A stretch of 35,461 nucleotides of DNA from Planctomycetaceae bacterium (GCA_947492385.1 CANLMX010000023.1:1-35461); one strand, 5' to 3'; counted from the stretch's first letter, positions 26,047 to 34,405 are shown. Notes: a model not told the origin generated them from the letters alone. Numbers and translations are program-made.

Positions 26047-26837
26047 CCCGCGCTCCCCGCCGTCGCGCGCCACGCGAACGCGGCAAGCGCCGCGCCGAGC
26101 GCCGGTCCGGCGAACGAAAGCCATGTGCCGCGCCACTCGGTGCGGCCCTTCGAGCGCGACGGAAGCAGCCGATGGACCAACCGTCCGCACGGGCCCAGCG
26201 TCGGGGTGATCGGCGCGCCCGTGGCACCGGGGCCCGCGAGCGCCAGCGCAAAGGAGAGCCCCGCAAGCAGCGCGCCTTCGGCGCGGTGCGTCAGGATGAA
26301 CGGCGTGCGGCGCGCGACGAACTCCCTTGCGACCACCGTCCCGTCGGCCACGACGGCCTCATCGACCTCGACGATCGGCTCACCAACCATGATGCGCAGC
26401 ATCACGAAGGCGAACGCGCCCGTCCCGACGGCGCTCGCCGCAATTGTCGCCAGGGGCGCATCGACCTCGGGTGTCCGCCAGAGCGCGCGCGACGCCACGA
26501 CCGGGTCCGCGCGCGACCACTGCGGCACGAAGGCCGCGGCGGCGAGCGCCATGCCGACGAATGCGCCCACGAACTGGCCGCCAACACGCTCGACGAGCTC
26601 GGCGCCGGGAAGGCACCCGCACATCCACGCGGCAAGCGTCACGGCCGGGTTCACGTGGGCACCTGCACGATCGCCCACGAACAGCGCCAGCGCCAATGCG
26701 GCTCCCCACGCCGCCGCAAGCGTCGCGAAGCGCGTGCCGTGCGCCGCGGTCCGCGGCAGGATGGCGGCGCATGATGCCGCGGTGCCGAACAGCGCGAACA
26801 CGCAGCACGCGACGAGTTCGGCGCCGAACGGCGTCAC
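26043..26837 (-). CDS. Divergent aquaporin/MIP-family channel
   Basis: A 264-residue membrane protein with about six hydrophobic segments. The first half has a normal MIP signature, GAHVNPAVTLA (NPA at 63-65). In the second half the position of the usual NPARDLGPR reads TPTLGPCGR (211-219): the second NPA is TPT and the selectivity-filter arginine is Leu214, while the following RLxHxLLP pattern is kept. This suggests altered or lost water/glycerol selectivity. An inserted acidic loop (153-175) precedes helix five. The start is GTG 26837, overlapping the DinB-like stop (GTGA). The alignment is by eye. Confidence 0.8.
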   Translation of the reverse strand: MTPFGAELVACCVFALFGTAASCAAILPRTAAHGTRFATLAAAWGAALALALFVGDRAGAHVNPAVTLAAWMCGCLPGAELVERVGGQFVGAFVGMALAAAAFVPQWSRADPVVASRALWRTPEVDAPLATIAASAVGTGAFAFVMLRIMVGEPIVEVDEAVVADGTVVAREFVARRTPFILTHRAEGALLAGLSFALALAGPGATGAPITPTLGPCGRLVHRLLPSRSKGRTEWRGTWLSFAGPALGAALAAFAWRATAGSAG

Positions 26838-27331
26838 ATCGCGCTCCCGAGGCCCATCACGCGGCGCCAGGTGCTGATCTGGCCGAGGTGCATCTGCATG
26901 TGGCCGATGCACAGGAAGGTGATCGCCCCGCCCTTCGTCGGGAACATCTCCTTGAAGCGCCCCTCGGCGGGATTCGCCTCCGCGAACACGGCGTCAGGCG
27001 CGGTCTCGAGCGCCTTCGCGACGGACTCGTAGCCCGCGTTGAAGTGGGACATGATCGCATCCTTCGACGGGTAGTCGCCGGGCTGCGCCTCGACGCCGGC
27101 CTTGAAGCGGTCGTCCCAGCCGGCAGGGTTCGGCACCACGAGGTCGCTGCGCCCCAGCATCGCGAGCGCGCGGTGCGGGTAGATCGCCAGGTGCCCCATG
27201 TAGAACGCCGGGCAGACCACGTCCTTCGCAGGGAAGTGCGCGAACGACTCGGACGGGATGGACTTCGTGAGTGACTCGGCGTAGCCGAGTCCGAGGCGAA
27301 GGCCGGGAAGGACGTGATGTGCGTAGGACAT
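26834..27331 (-). CDS. DinB-like superfamily protein
   Basis: A 165-residue, mostly helical protein. It resembles DinB/DUF1569-type four-helix-bundle proteins: MGHLAIYPHRALAMLG near 45-60 and FLCIGHMQMHLGQISTWRR near the end supply the spaced histidines that bind a divalent metal in the family. Related proteins include thiol-dependent transferases (bacillithiol or mycothiol), but most are uncharacterised. No DNA-damage role is implied. It is the first gene of an operon with the MIP channel and the secreted protein. There is no Shine-Dalgarno; TACACT stands 6 bases before the ATG. Confidence 0.82.
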   Translation of the reverse strand: MSYAHHVLPGLRLGLGYAESLTKSIPSESFAHFPAKDVVCPAFYMGHLAIYPHRALAMLGRSDLVVPNPAGWDDRFKAGVEAQPGDYPSKDAIMSHFNAGYESVAKALETAPDAVFAEANPAEGRFKEMFPTKGGAITFLCIGHMQMHLGQISTWRRVMGLGSAM

Positions 27332-27337
27332 GCCCGG

Positions 27338-27343
27338 AGTGTA
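27338..27343 (-). promoter_or_regulatory. Putative -10 element of the DinB-like operon (leaderless type)
   Basis: TACACT on the minus strand, six bases before the ATG at 27331, in the 18-base gap after the MoeB/ThiF gene. It has the same sequence and spacing as the nadA site. Confidence 0.5.
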
Positions 27344-27349
27344 AGGGCG

Positions 27350-28426
27350 TCATGCGCCGACGAATCGGTCGTACGCGGCGCGCGCGGCGACCGGGTCGAC
27401 CGTCCCGCGCACGATTGCCCGCCCGTCGGCGAACACCGCCAGCGACATCGCGCCGGGCACCTCGCCGACGAGCATGCCGTCACGCACGTCGAACGCTCCG
27501 ATCGACGCAAGGCGGTCGCGGAGCGCCGCGAGGTCGATTGCGACCGGAGCCGGCGGCAGCACCTGCACCGCGTTTCGCCCGCAGAGCACCGCGCACCGAT
27601 CCGCGACCTGCGCGCCAAGGAACTCGAATCGCCGCGCGCCGCAGCACGCGCAGTCGGCACGGCCCGCGCCGGCGAGTGGAACGCGCGCCACTCGGTTTCC
27701 CGCCATGTCGATCGACCAGAGGGCGCGGTCGACGAGGTCGATGCGCCCGGCAAGAAGCTTGATCGCCTGCGCCGCCGCCTGCGCACCCACGGCCGCCACC
27801 ACGGGCCCGAACACGCCCGCGGTGTCGCACGTCTCGCCCTCGCCGGGCGGCGGGACGTCGGGGAACACGCAGCGCAGGCACGGCGCGTCCGCACGCGCGA
27901 GGCCCGCGGCCCCGGCGACGCCCGCGAGCACGGGCATGGAGGTCCCGCGAAACGCGACCGCGCCGGCGTGCACGAAGGCCTTGCCGAGGCTCACGGCCGC
28001 ATCGTTGAGCAGGTAACGCGTGCGGTAGTTGTCGAGCCCGTCGACCACCACGTCGCAGTCGCCCACGAGTTCGGCGGCGTTCTCGGCCGAGACGTGCTCG
28101 ACGCACGGCTCGGCGCGCAGTGCGGGGTCGATCGCCTTCACCCGGCGCGCGGCCGCCTCGGCCTTCGGCGCGCCGGCCCGGGCATCGGCATCCACGTACA
28201 GCGACTGGCGCTGCAGGTTCGTGGGCTCGACAACGTCGCGATCGACGAGCACCAGCCTGCCCACGCCGGCGCGGGCGAGCAGGTCGATCGCGGCGCAACC
28301 GAGCGCACCGCAGCCCACGACCAGCGCGCATGAGGCGCGCAGGCGGTCCTGGGCTTCGGTGCCGAAGCCCGGCAGGATCATCTGCCGATGGTGGCGGTCG
28401 GACGGATCGGGGCGAGCGGGGGTCAC
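27350..28426 (-). CDS. ThiF/MoeB/HesA-family E1-like adenylyltransferase
   Basis: A 358-residue enzyme that adenylates the C-terminal glycine of a ubiquitin-like sulfur carrier (ThiS or MoaD type). ATP loop GCGALG (38-43), LVDRDVVEPTNLQRQ (60-74) and a conserved DGLDNYRTRYLLND (129-142) are present. The usual reactive cysteine is C200 in GETCDTAG. Zinc cysteines are C183/C186 (CLRC) and C259/C262 (CACC). The C-terminal 70 residues replace the rhodanese domain of some MoeBs with a short domain ending in FADGRAIVRGTVDP. Whether it serves molybdopterin, thiamine or cysteine synthesis is unresolved. It starts with GTG, 10 bases after the rpsG stop, so it is probably transcribed with the ribosomal genes. 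Confidence 0.92.
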   Translation of the reverse strand: MTPARPDPSDRHHRQMILPGFGTEAQDRLRASCALVVGCGALGCAAIDLLARAGVGRLVLVDRDVVEPTNLQRQSLYVDADARAGAPKAEAAARRVKAIDPALRAEPCVEHVSAENAAELVGDCDVVVDGLDNYRTRYLLNDAAVSLGKAFVHAGAVAFRGTSMPVLAGVAGAAGLARADAPCLRCVFPDVPPPGEGETCDTAGVFGPVVAAVGAQAAAQAIKLLAGRIDLVDRALWSIDMAGNRVARVPLAGAGRADCACCGARRFEFLGAQVADRCAVLCGRNAVQVLPPAPVAIDLAALRDRLASIGAFDVRDGMLVGEVPGAMSLAVFADGRAIVRGTVDPVAARAAYDRFVGA

Positions 28427-28436
28427 CCGGCGAACA

Positions 28437-28931
<495 letters not shown>

Positions 28932-29035
28932 GGGTGTCTCCTGTGGGCGATGCCGGCGTGGCCGGCGCGTTCACCCCGCGCGGGACGGCGTCCCTTGGTG
29001 ACTGCGCGGAATTACTCGCCTGTGATGGTGGCGGC

Positions 29036-29054
29036 GCACGGGACCTTCCCGTGC
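29036..29054. other. Hairpin between rpsL and rpsG
   Basis: A perfect 8-base-pair stem (29036-29043 with 29047-29054) with a 3-base loop, 11 bases after the rpsL stop on the coding strand. No T run follows, so it is unlikely to be a full terminator. It may be a processing or translational-control structure for S7. Confidence 0.45.
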
Positions 29055-29065
29055 ACCGAAGGTGC

Positions 29066-29458
29066 TTACTTCTTCTTGGCGGCCGCAGCGGCCTTCTTCT
29101 TCACGCCGTACTGCGAACGGCCCTTCTTGCGGCCATCGACGCCGAGGCAGTCGAGCGTTCCGCGGACGATGTGGTAGCGCACGCCGGGCAGGTCGCGGAC
29201 GCGGCCGCCGCGCACGAGCACGATCGAGTGCTCCTGCAGGTTGTGGCCCTCGCCGCCGATGTAGGCGGTGACTTCCTTGCCGTTGGAGAGGCGGACGCGA
29301 GCCACCTTGCGGAGCGCCGAGTTCGGCTTCTTCGGGGTGACGGTCTTCACCTGGAGGCACACGCCGCGCTTCTGCGGGCACGCGGCGAGGTCCTTGACCT
29401 TCGACTTCGCGTCCGGGCTGCGGCGGGGCTTGCGAACGAGCTGGTTGATCGTGGGCAT
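29066..29458 (-). CDS. rpsL: 30S ribosomal protein S12
   Basis: Decoding-centre protein, 130 residues. N-terminal [12 protein letters not shown], the conserved [15 protein letters not shown] with K43, [10 protein letters not shown], and [15 protein letters not shown] with the usual modified Asp at D89. The residue before it, position 88, is Arg (codon CGC) where most bacteria have Lys. It ends in a Lys/Ala-rich tail. The start is ATG 29458; a weak purine stretch GAAGAAG lies upstream. A TATCGT about 65 bases upstream could be a -10. Confidence 0.98.
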   Translation of the reverse strand: MPTINQLVRKPRRSPDAKSKVKDLAACPQKRGVCLQVKTVTPKKPNSALRKVARVRLSNGKEVTAYIGGEGHNLQEHSIVLVRGGRVRDLPGVRYHIVRGTLDCLGVDGRKKGRSQYGVKKKAAAAAKKK

Positions 29459-29581
29459 GGTCTGCTTCTTCGGTTCCGGTCTTCCCGCGAGCGGGGAAGC
29501 AATGGGGGAAGGGACAACGATACCGAACCCGCTCACCCGCCGCAACCGACCCACGCGACGAACCCCCGGCGCAAACTGCAG

Positions 29582-30031
29582 TTATGCGCCACGACGAAGG
29601 CGATCGATCGCCGCCACGGCCAACCGGTCACACCGCTCGTTCTCCGGGTGCTCGTTGTGACCTCTGATCCAGACGGCGGTCAGCCTCACCCGCGCTCGGT
29701 GCGCGTCGAGCTGCTCCCAGAGGTCACGGTTCATCACCGGGCTCCGGTCCGACTTGCGCCAACCCCGGCGCTTCCACCCGTCGAGCCATTCCGACAGCCC
29801 GCGCGTGCAGTATTCGCTGTCGCTGGTCACGCGGACCCGCGCGCCGTCCGGCACACGGTCGAGCCCCCGGATGATCGCGGTCAGCTCCATGCGGTTGTTG
29901 GTGGTGCCCGACTCCCCGCCGCTCGACTCAACGTCGCCTTCGAGGCCGGGTCCACGAAGGATGAACCCCCAGCCACCCGGGCCCGGGTTGCCGGAGCACG
30001 CACCATCCGTGAAGAGTTCGAAACCGTCCAT
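29582..30031 (-). CDS. rnhA: Ribonuclease HI
   Basis: Cleaves the RNA strand of RNA-DNA hybrids (R-loops, primers). The 149-residue length is standard. Active-site acids: D9 in [16 protein letters not shown]49 in [11 protein letters not shown]71 in VTSDSEY and D135 in ENERCDRLA, with H125 in [11 protein letters not shown] short linker [17 protein letters not shown] holds the basic handle region. No Shine-Dalgarno; GATTAT/TAAGAT sits 7-10 bases before the ATG. It is divergent from rpmF. Confidence 0.96.
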   Translation of the reverse strand: MDGFELFTDGACSGNPGPGGWGFILRGPGLEGDVESSGGESGTTNNRMELTAIIRGLDRVPDGARVRVTSDSEYCTRGLSEWLDGWKRRGWRKSDRSPVMNRDLWEQLDAHRARVRLTAVWIRGHNEHPENERCDRLAVAAIDRLRRGA

Positions 30032-30254
30032 GGGGCGAATAATCTTACATGGATCGCCGCGGATGCGCAAGGATCGCGATCTGGCGTGCAGGCCACCGCC
30101 CCGAGCGCGCCCCCGCGTCGACCGATCGGCATCCGGAAGAACCCGCGAAGCCTTGCCGCCTTTCGGGGCTTCCGTTAGCATTGACCCCCCGGCCCATGGC
30201 GCCCCGCGCCGCACGGGCACTGATTCGCACGCAGCCAGCAAGAGGCTTTCCACC
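30032..30254. other. Divergent spacer between rnhA and rpmF
   Basis: 223 bases without a supported gene. It holds the rnhA -10-like patch, a TAGCAT (30177-30182, plus strand) that could serve rpmF, and AGAGG near 30241-30245 as the rpmF ribosome binding site. Confidence 0.4.
30039..30047 (-). promoter_or_regulatory. Putative -10 element of rnhA (leaderless type)
   Basis: TAAGATTAT on the minus strand offers GATTAT 7 bases, or TAAGAT 10 bases, before the ATG at 30031. It is a distinct AT-rich patch in a GC-rich context. Confidence 0.45.
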
Positions 30255-30440
30255 ATGCTTCCCGCATTCCGCCAGTCCCCCGGCCGCACGCGCCGCCGCC
30301 GTGCGCACCACGCGCTCAAGTCCGCGCACACCGTGTCGTGCCCCAACTGCGGCGCTGCCAAGCGCCCGCACACGGCGTGCCGCGACTGCGGCTATGTCCG
30401 CCCCGGCCTGCAGCTGAAGGTCGCACAGCCGGAGGCGTAA
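30255..30440 (+). CDS. rpmF: 50S ribosomal protein L32
   Basis: A 61-residue zinc-ribbon protein: [11 protein letters not shown] then CPNCG (29-33) and [10 protein letters not shown] (42-51), giving four zinc cysteines. The N-terminus is [11 protein letters not shown] instead of the common MAVPKRK. rpmF directly before plsX is a widely conserved link between ribosome and lipid synthesis. The gene is too short to be seen as more than the tail of a longer open frame, but the ATG at 30255 is preceded by AGAGG. Confidence 0.94.
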   Translation: MLPAFRQSPGRTRRRRAHHALKSAHTVSCPNCGAAKRPHTACRDCGYVRPGLQLKVAQPEA

Positions 30441-30468
30441 GCCTTCGCGCCGCGCACCCGGACGCGCA

Positions 30469-31494
30469 ATGCGGATCGGCATCGACATCATGGGGGGCGA
30501 CAACGCCCCCGACCAGATCCTCAAGGGGTGCATCCAGGCGATCCCGCTGCTCGACCAGTCGGACCGACTGGTGATGTTCGGCGACGCCGAGGTGATCCAC
30601 GAGACCCTCGTCGAGCGGGGCCACGCAAAGGACCCCCGGGTCGAGATCGTGGGCACGACCGAGGTGATCGGCATGGACGAGCCTCCAGTCGAGGCGATGA
30701 AGTCCAAGCGCAACTCGTCCATCGTGGTGATGAACCAGATGGCCTCTCCCCGCGCGGAGAACCGCCTCGACGTGGTGATCAGCGCCGGCAACACGGGCGC
30801 GTGCGTCGCGGCGAGCCAGTACTTCATGCGGCGCCTGCCCGGGGTCGTGCGTCCCGGCATCTGCGTCACGGTGCCCACCTTCAGCGGCCCGATCGTGCTG
30901 ATCGACGTCGGCGCGAACATCGAGCCCAAGCCCAGCCACCTGGCGCAGTACGGCGTGATGGGCGATGTCTACGCGCGCGAGATCATGGGCATCGCGAACC
31001 CCCGCGTGGCGCTCATGAACGTCGGCGGCGAGGAGCAGAAGGGCACGGACCTCATGCGCACGGCGCGCGACCTGATCCGCCAGTTCGAGGACCTGAACTT
31101 CAGCGGCTTCGTCGAGGGCCGCGGCGTGTTCAACGGCGAGGCCGACGTGATCATCACCGACGGCGTCGTGGGCAACGTCATGCTGAAGCTCGCCGAGGGC
31201 CTCTCGAGCGGCATCTTCAAGGCGCTCGCGCACGAGACGCTCGCGACCGAGCCGGAGCTGGTGATGCGCCTCGAGGGCGTCATCAAGAGCCTCTACTCCA
31301 AGTACGACTACCACGAGTACGGCGGCGCGCCCCTGCTGGGCGTGAACGGCGTCTCGCTCATCAGCCACGGGTCGAGCAAGGACCGCACGATCAAGAACGC
31401 CATCCTGCGCGGCAAGGCGTTCGCCAACGCACGCATCAACGAGAAGATCGTCGCGCGCCTGGCCACCGTGAAGATGGAGCAGGTCGAGGCATGA
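30469..31494 (+). CDS. plsX: Phosphate acyltransferase PlsX
   Basis: Makes acyl-phosphate from acyl-ACP for phospholipid synthesis; peripheral membrane enzyme. 341 residues. RIGIDIMGGDNAP at the start, then DVVISAGNTGACVAAS, ALMNVGGEEQKGTDLMR, GRGVFNGEADVIITDGVVGNVMLKLAEG and APLLGVNGVSLISHGSSK, all in the expected order. The stop overlaps the fabH ATG (ATGA). Rare insertions were not seen. Confidence 0.98.
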   Translation: MRIGIDIMGGDNAPDQILKGCIQAIPLLDQSDRLVMFGDAEVIHETLVERGHAKDPRVEIVGTTEVIGMDEPPVEAMKSKRNSSIVVMNQMASPRAENRLDVVISAGNTGACVAASQYFMRRLPGVVRPGICVTVPTFSGPIVLIDVGANIEPKPSHLAQYGVMGDVYAREIMGIANPRVALMNVGGEEQKGTDLMRTARDLIRQFEDLNFSGFVEGRGVFNGEADVIITDGVVGNVMLKLAEGLSSGIFKALAHETLATEPELVMRLEGVIKSLYSKYDYHEYGGAPLLGVNGVSLISHGSSKDRTIKNAILRGKAFANARINEKIVARLATVKMEQVEA

Positions 31495-32489
31495 CCGCCA
31501 CGTTCGGCCGCGGCGTGCGGATCGCGGGCACGGGGCGCGCGGTGCCGGCGCAGGTGCTGACCAACAAGGACCTCGAGAAGCTGGTCGACACCAGCGACGA
31601 GTGGATCGTGCAGCGCACGGGCATCCGCGCGCGCCACAAGGCCAACGAGCACGAGACGGTCTTCAGCCTCGGGCGCGATGCGCTGCTGCAGGCGCTCCAG
31701 GCATCGGGCGTGAACCCGGCCGACCTCGACATGGTCATCGTCGCCACCGTGAGCGGCGAGATGCTGTGCCCCTCGACGGCGGCGCGCATCTCCGAGGCCG
31801 TCGGCGCCGACGACGCCGCGGTGTTCGACATCGCCGCCGCGTGCAGCGGCTTCCTCTACGCGCTGAACATGGCGGACACCATGATCCGCTGCGGCCGCGC
31901 CGAGCGCATCGCGATCGTCGGCGTCGAGGTGCTCACGCGCCTCGTCGACTGGGACGACCGCACCGTCTCGATCATCTTCGGCGACGGCGCGGGCGCGGCG
32001 GTGGTGGTGGCCGACCCCGATCCATCGCGCGGCTGCATCCACCAGACCATGCACGGCGACGGCCGCATGTGGCGCACGCTCTACCACCCGCGCAACGAGC
32101 GCGAGGTGCCCCCGGCGGACGCCGCGAACCCGATCCGGCTCGGCCACCTGCGGATGCACGGACGCGAGATCTACAAGTTCGCGGTCACGCGGTTCCAGGA
32201 AGCGATCAAGGATGCGCTCGACCGCACGGGGCTCGGCGTCGACGACGTCCAGCACTACATCTGCCACCAGTCGAACCAGCGGATCATCGAGAGCGCGGTC
32301 GAGAAGCTCTCGCTTCCGCCCGAGCGCGTCTACGTCAACATCGACCGCTACGGGAACACGAGCGCCGCGAGCATCCCGATCTGCCTCGACGAGCTGTGCC
32401 GGGCCGGCCGCATCGAGCCGGGCAAGCCCATCATCCTCGTCGCGTTCGGCGCCGGGGTGACATGGGCATCGTGCGTTTGGAACGCCTGA
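31491..32489 (+). CDS. fabH: 3-oxoacyl-ACP synthase III
   Basis: Condenses acyl-CoA with malonyl-ACP to start fatty-acid chains. 332 residues with the thiolase-fold triad: C118 in AAACSGFLYAL, H259 in ICHQSNQRI and N289 in DRYGNTSAASIP. The N-terminal TSDEWIVQRTGIRARH is typical of FabH. It is coupled to plsX by ATGA and followed by fabD after a 38-base gap. Confidence 0.97.
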   Translation: MTATFGRGVRIAGTGRAVPAQVLTNKDLEKLVDTSDEWIVQRTGIRARHKANEHETVFSLGRDALLQALQASGVNPADLDMVIVATVSGEMLCPSTAARISEAVGADDAAVFDIAAACSGFLYALNMADTMIRCGRAERIAIVGVEVLTRLVDWDDRTVSIIFGDGAGAAVVVADPDPSRGCIHQTMHGDGRMWRTLYHPRNEREVPPADAANPIRLGHLRMHGREIYKFAVTRFQEAIKDALDRTGLGVDDVQHYICHQSNQRIIESAVEKLSLPPERVYVNIDRYGNTSAASIPICLDELCRAGRIEPGKPIILVAFGAGVTWASCVWNA

Positions 32490-32527
32490 GCGCCGCGACG
32501 CACGCGGCGAGAAGAGAGGATTCGGAC

Positions 32528-33478
32528 ATGAGCAACGCAGTCGTCTACCTGTGCCCGGGACAGGGCGCGCAAGCCGTCGGCATGGGCAAGGCATGGGTCG
32601 AGCAGAGCGCTGCCGCCGCCAACCTGTTCCGCACCGCCGACGAGGCCGTGAGCCTGGGTGCCGCGCGCCTGAGCGATCTCTGCTTCGCGGGGCCGCAGGA
32701 GCAGCTCAACCGCACCGACGCCAGCCAGCCCGCGCTCTTCACGTGCGGCATGGCGTGCCATGCCGCGCTCCAGGAGCGCCTGGCGGGCACCGAGACCTTC
32801 GCAGCGAACGGCCTCTCGCTCGGCGAGTACACGGCGCTGTGCATCGCGGGCGCGTTCAGCTTCGCGGACGGGCTTCGGCTGGTCGCCACGCGCGGCCGCC
32901 TCATGCAGCAGGCCGCCGAGTCGTCGACGGGCGGCATGGTCGCCCTCATCGGTGCCGACGAGGCGCAGGCCACCGAGCTGTGCGCGGCGGCGGCGGGTGG
33001 CGAGGTGCTGGTGCCCGCCAACTTCAACGCACCCGGCCAGATCGTGGTGTCGGGGTCAGGAGGAGCGTGCGACCGGGCGGTGGAGGTGGCCGGGAAGATG
33101 GGGCTGCGGGCCACGCGGCTGGCCGTCGCGGGCGCCTTCCACAGTCCGCTGATGGCCCCCGCGGCCGAAGGCATGGCGCGCGCGCTGGAGCACGTCGAGC
33201 TGCGCCCCCTGCAGGTGGACGTCTGGAGCAACGTGACCGGCCTCCGGCATGCCCGCAACGATGCCGCGACGCTCAAGAAGCTGCTGGTGGACCAGATCGT
33301 CTCCCCGGTACGATGGGCCCAGTCCTGCGCCGACCTGATCGAGGCGGCCAAGGCGGCAGGCGGCGCGTCGTACCACGAGCTGGCGCCGAACACCGTCCTC
33401 AAGGGACTCATGCGCCGCATCGATCGCGGCACCGAGGTGACCACCCATGACGAGCCGAAGCGCGAACCCGTTGCCTGA
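32528..33478 (+). CDS. fabD: Malonyl-CoA:ACP transacylase
   Basis: Loads malonyl onto ACP. 316 residues: CPGQGAQAVGMG at the start, nucleophile S97 in NGLSLGEYTAL, the malonate-binding Arg in ATRGRLMQQA, and catalytic His in VAGAFHSPLM. The usual GHSLG motif is GLSLG, with Leu for His. The start is decided by GAGAGGA (32514-32520), seven bases before the ATG. The 3' end overlaps the lipoprotein start by 32 bases. Confidence 0.97.
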   Translation: MSNAVVYLCPGQGAQAVGMGKAWVEQSAAAANLFRTADEAVSLGAARLSDLCFAGPQEQLNRTDASQPALFTCGMACHAALQERLAGTETFAANGLSLGEYTALCIAGAFSFADGLRLVATRGRLMQQAAESSTGGMVALIGADEAQATELCAAAAGGEVLVPANFNAPGQIVVSGSGGACDRAVEVAGKMGLRATRLAVAGAFHSPLMAPAAEGMARALEHVELRPLQVDVWSNVTGLRHARNDAATLKKLLVDQIVSPVRWAQSCADLIEAAKAAGGASYHELAPNTVLKGLMRRIDRGTEVTTHDEPKREPVA

Positions 33479-34304
33479 CCGAACCGCCGACGCACGACGC
33501 ATGTGCCGTGCCGGCATCGCTGCGCTCGCGTGCGCGCTGGCGGCGCTGGCGCCGCTCGCCGGGTGCGGCGAAGAGGAGCAGCAGGTCGTCGCGGCACCGC
33601 CGCCGCCACCGCCGCCGCCGCCGCCGCCACCGCCGCCGCTCACGCCCATCGCGGACCTCATGAAGGAACTCGGCATCAGCCCGAAGATCCGCCTCCCCGA
33701 GGACAAGGCTCCCGGCAGCGACGTGCAGCGCGTGGCGGTGCTCAAGTTCTTCGACTGCTTCGCGAAGGGCAAGGCCGACGGTCTCAAGGGAATCCTCGAG
33801 AAGTCGGATGCCCAGGTGCTGGCCTCGATGTCCGCGAACGGCGGCTTCGAGCAGCTGTGCGCGCCGATCAGCCGCATCGACCTCGTGACCGTCCCGACCG
33901 GCGGGCGATACAAGTCCGACATGGTGATGGCCGTGTTCCGCGCGGGCGGCAAGGTCCAGGCGCAGCTCTGGAACTACACGGCCCAGGGCGAGGGCCGAAA
34001 GGTCGCGACCCAGAAGTTCGAGAGCTACGCGCAGCCCGTCGACGTCATGTCGAAGGTGAGCGGCTCGGACCTCATCGCCGCGTGGGTCAAGCTTGTCTTG
34101 GACGAGCAGAAGATCGCGAAGGAACCCGACGTCGACGTGAAGCCGACGGCGAAGGTGCAGGAAGTCGACAAGTCCGACGGTGGCGGAGGCGGCGAAAGCG
34201 TCGATGCCCCGAGCGGCCCGATCGGCGCGCCGCCCATGCGCAACCGCGAGCCACCCGGCAGCATTCCCGGCCGCCAGCGCCCGGGCCCATCGAACGAGCG
34301 CTGA
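33447..34304 (+). CDS. Lipoprotein with polyproline tract, in the fab operon
   Basis: A 285-residue protein of unknown function. The N-terminus is Arg-rich (1-20), then a hydrophobic stretch and a lipobox LAGC (lipid-modified Cys at 40), followed by an acidic GEEEQQ. Residues 51-64 are 14 consecutive prolines, then a ~150-residue globular domain with no recognised motif, then a Gly/Ser/Pro-rich tail. The start ATG 33447 has GAGGTGA six bases upstream; ATG 33501 is an alternative giving a shorter signal. It lies between fabD and fabG. A strong hairpin after it suggests its transcript ends there. Its partner or role in lipid metabolism cannot be read from sequence. Confidence 0.75.
   Translation: MTSRSANPLPDRTADARRMCRAGIAALACALAALAPLAGCGEEEQQVVAAPPPPPPPPPPPPPPLTPIADLMKELGISPKIRLPEDKAPGSDVQRVAVLKFFDCFAKGKADGLKGILEKSDAQVLASMSANGGFEQLCAPISRIDLVTVPTGGRYKSDMVMAVFRAGGKVQAQLWNYTAQGEGRKVATQKFESYAQPVDVMSKVSGSDLIAAWVKLVLDEQKIAKEPDVDVKPTAKVQEVDKSDGGGGGESVDAPSGPIGAPPMRNREPPGSIPGRQRPGPSNER
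33597..33638 (+). repeat. CCG/CCA codon repeat (14 prolines)
   Basis: Fourteen proline codons in a row, twelve CCG and two CCA, just after the lipobox. Such tracts stall ribosomes unless EF-P is active. Confidence 0.9.
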
Positions 34305-34324
34305 CACACCAAGTCAAGACCATC

Positions 34325-34356
34325 CGAACGGGACCGGCGCAGGCCGGTCCCGTTCG
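34325..34356 (+). terminator. Strong hairpin after the lipoprotein, likely terminator
   Basis: A perfect 14-base-pair stem (34325-34338 with 34343-34356) and a GCAG loop, 20 bases after the lipoprotein stop. Only CGCTTCG follows, not a T run, so it may be a T-less terminator or an mRNA-stability/processing hairpin. A separate -10-like TACACT (34374-34379) downstream would restart transcription for fabG. Confidence 0.65.
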
Positions 34357-34373
34357 CGCTTCGGGGCCATCGT

Positions 34374-34398
34374 TACACTTCGGCCCCCAACGGAAGGA
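34374..34398 (+). promoter_or_regulatory. Putative fabG promoter -10 and ribosome binding site
   Basis: TACACT at 34374-34379 and GGAAGGA at 34392-34398, the latter seven bases before the fabG ATG. Together with the preceding hairpin this points to a separate fabG transcript. Confidence 0.45.
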
Positions 34399-34405
34399 TC
34401 ACACC

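Noticed and set aside
30528-31600. The 5' part of a 653-codon plus-strand frame over plsX
   Set aside because: Only its distal part (from 31491) is real, as fabH; the upstream part is Arg/Gly/Pro-rich shadow of plsX.
33597-33638. CCG repeat as a possible sequencing artefact or microsatellite
   Set aside because: It stays in frame in a gene with lipobox, RBS and coherent downstream domain, and includes two CCA codons, so it reads as coding.
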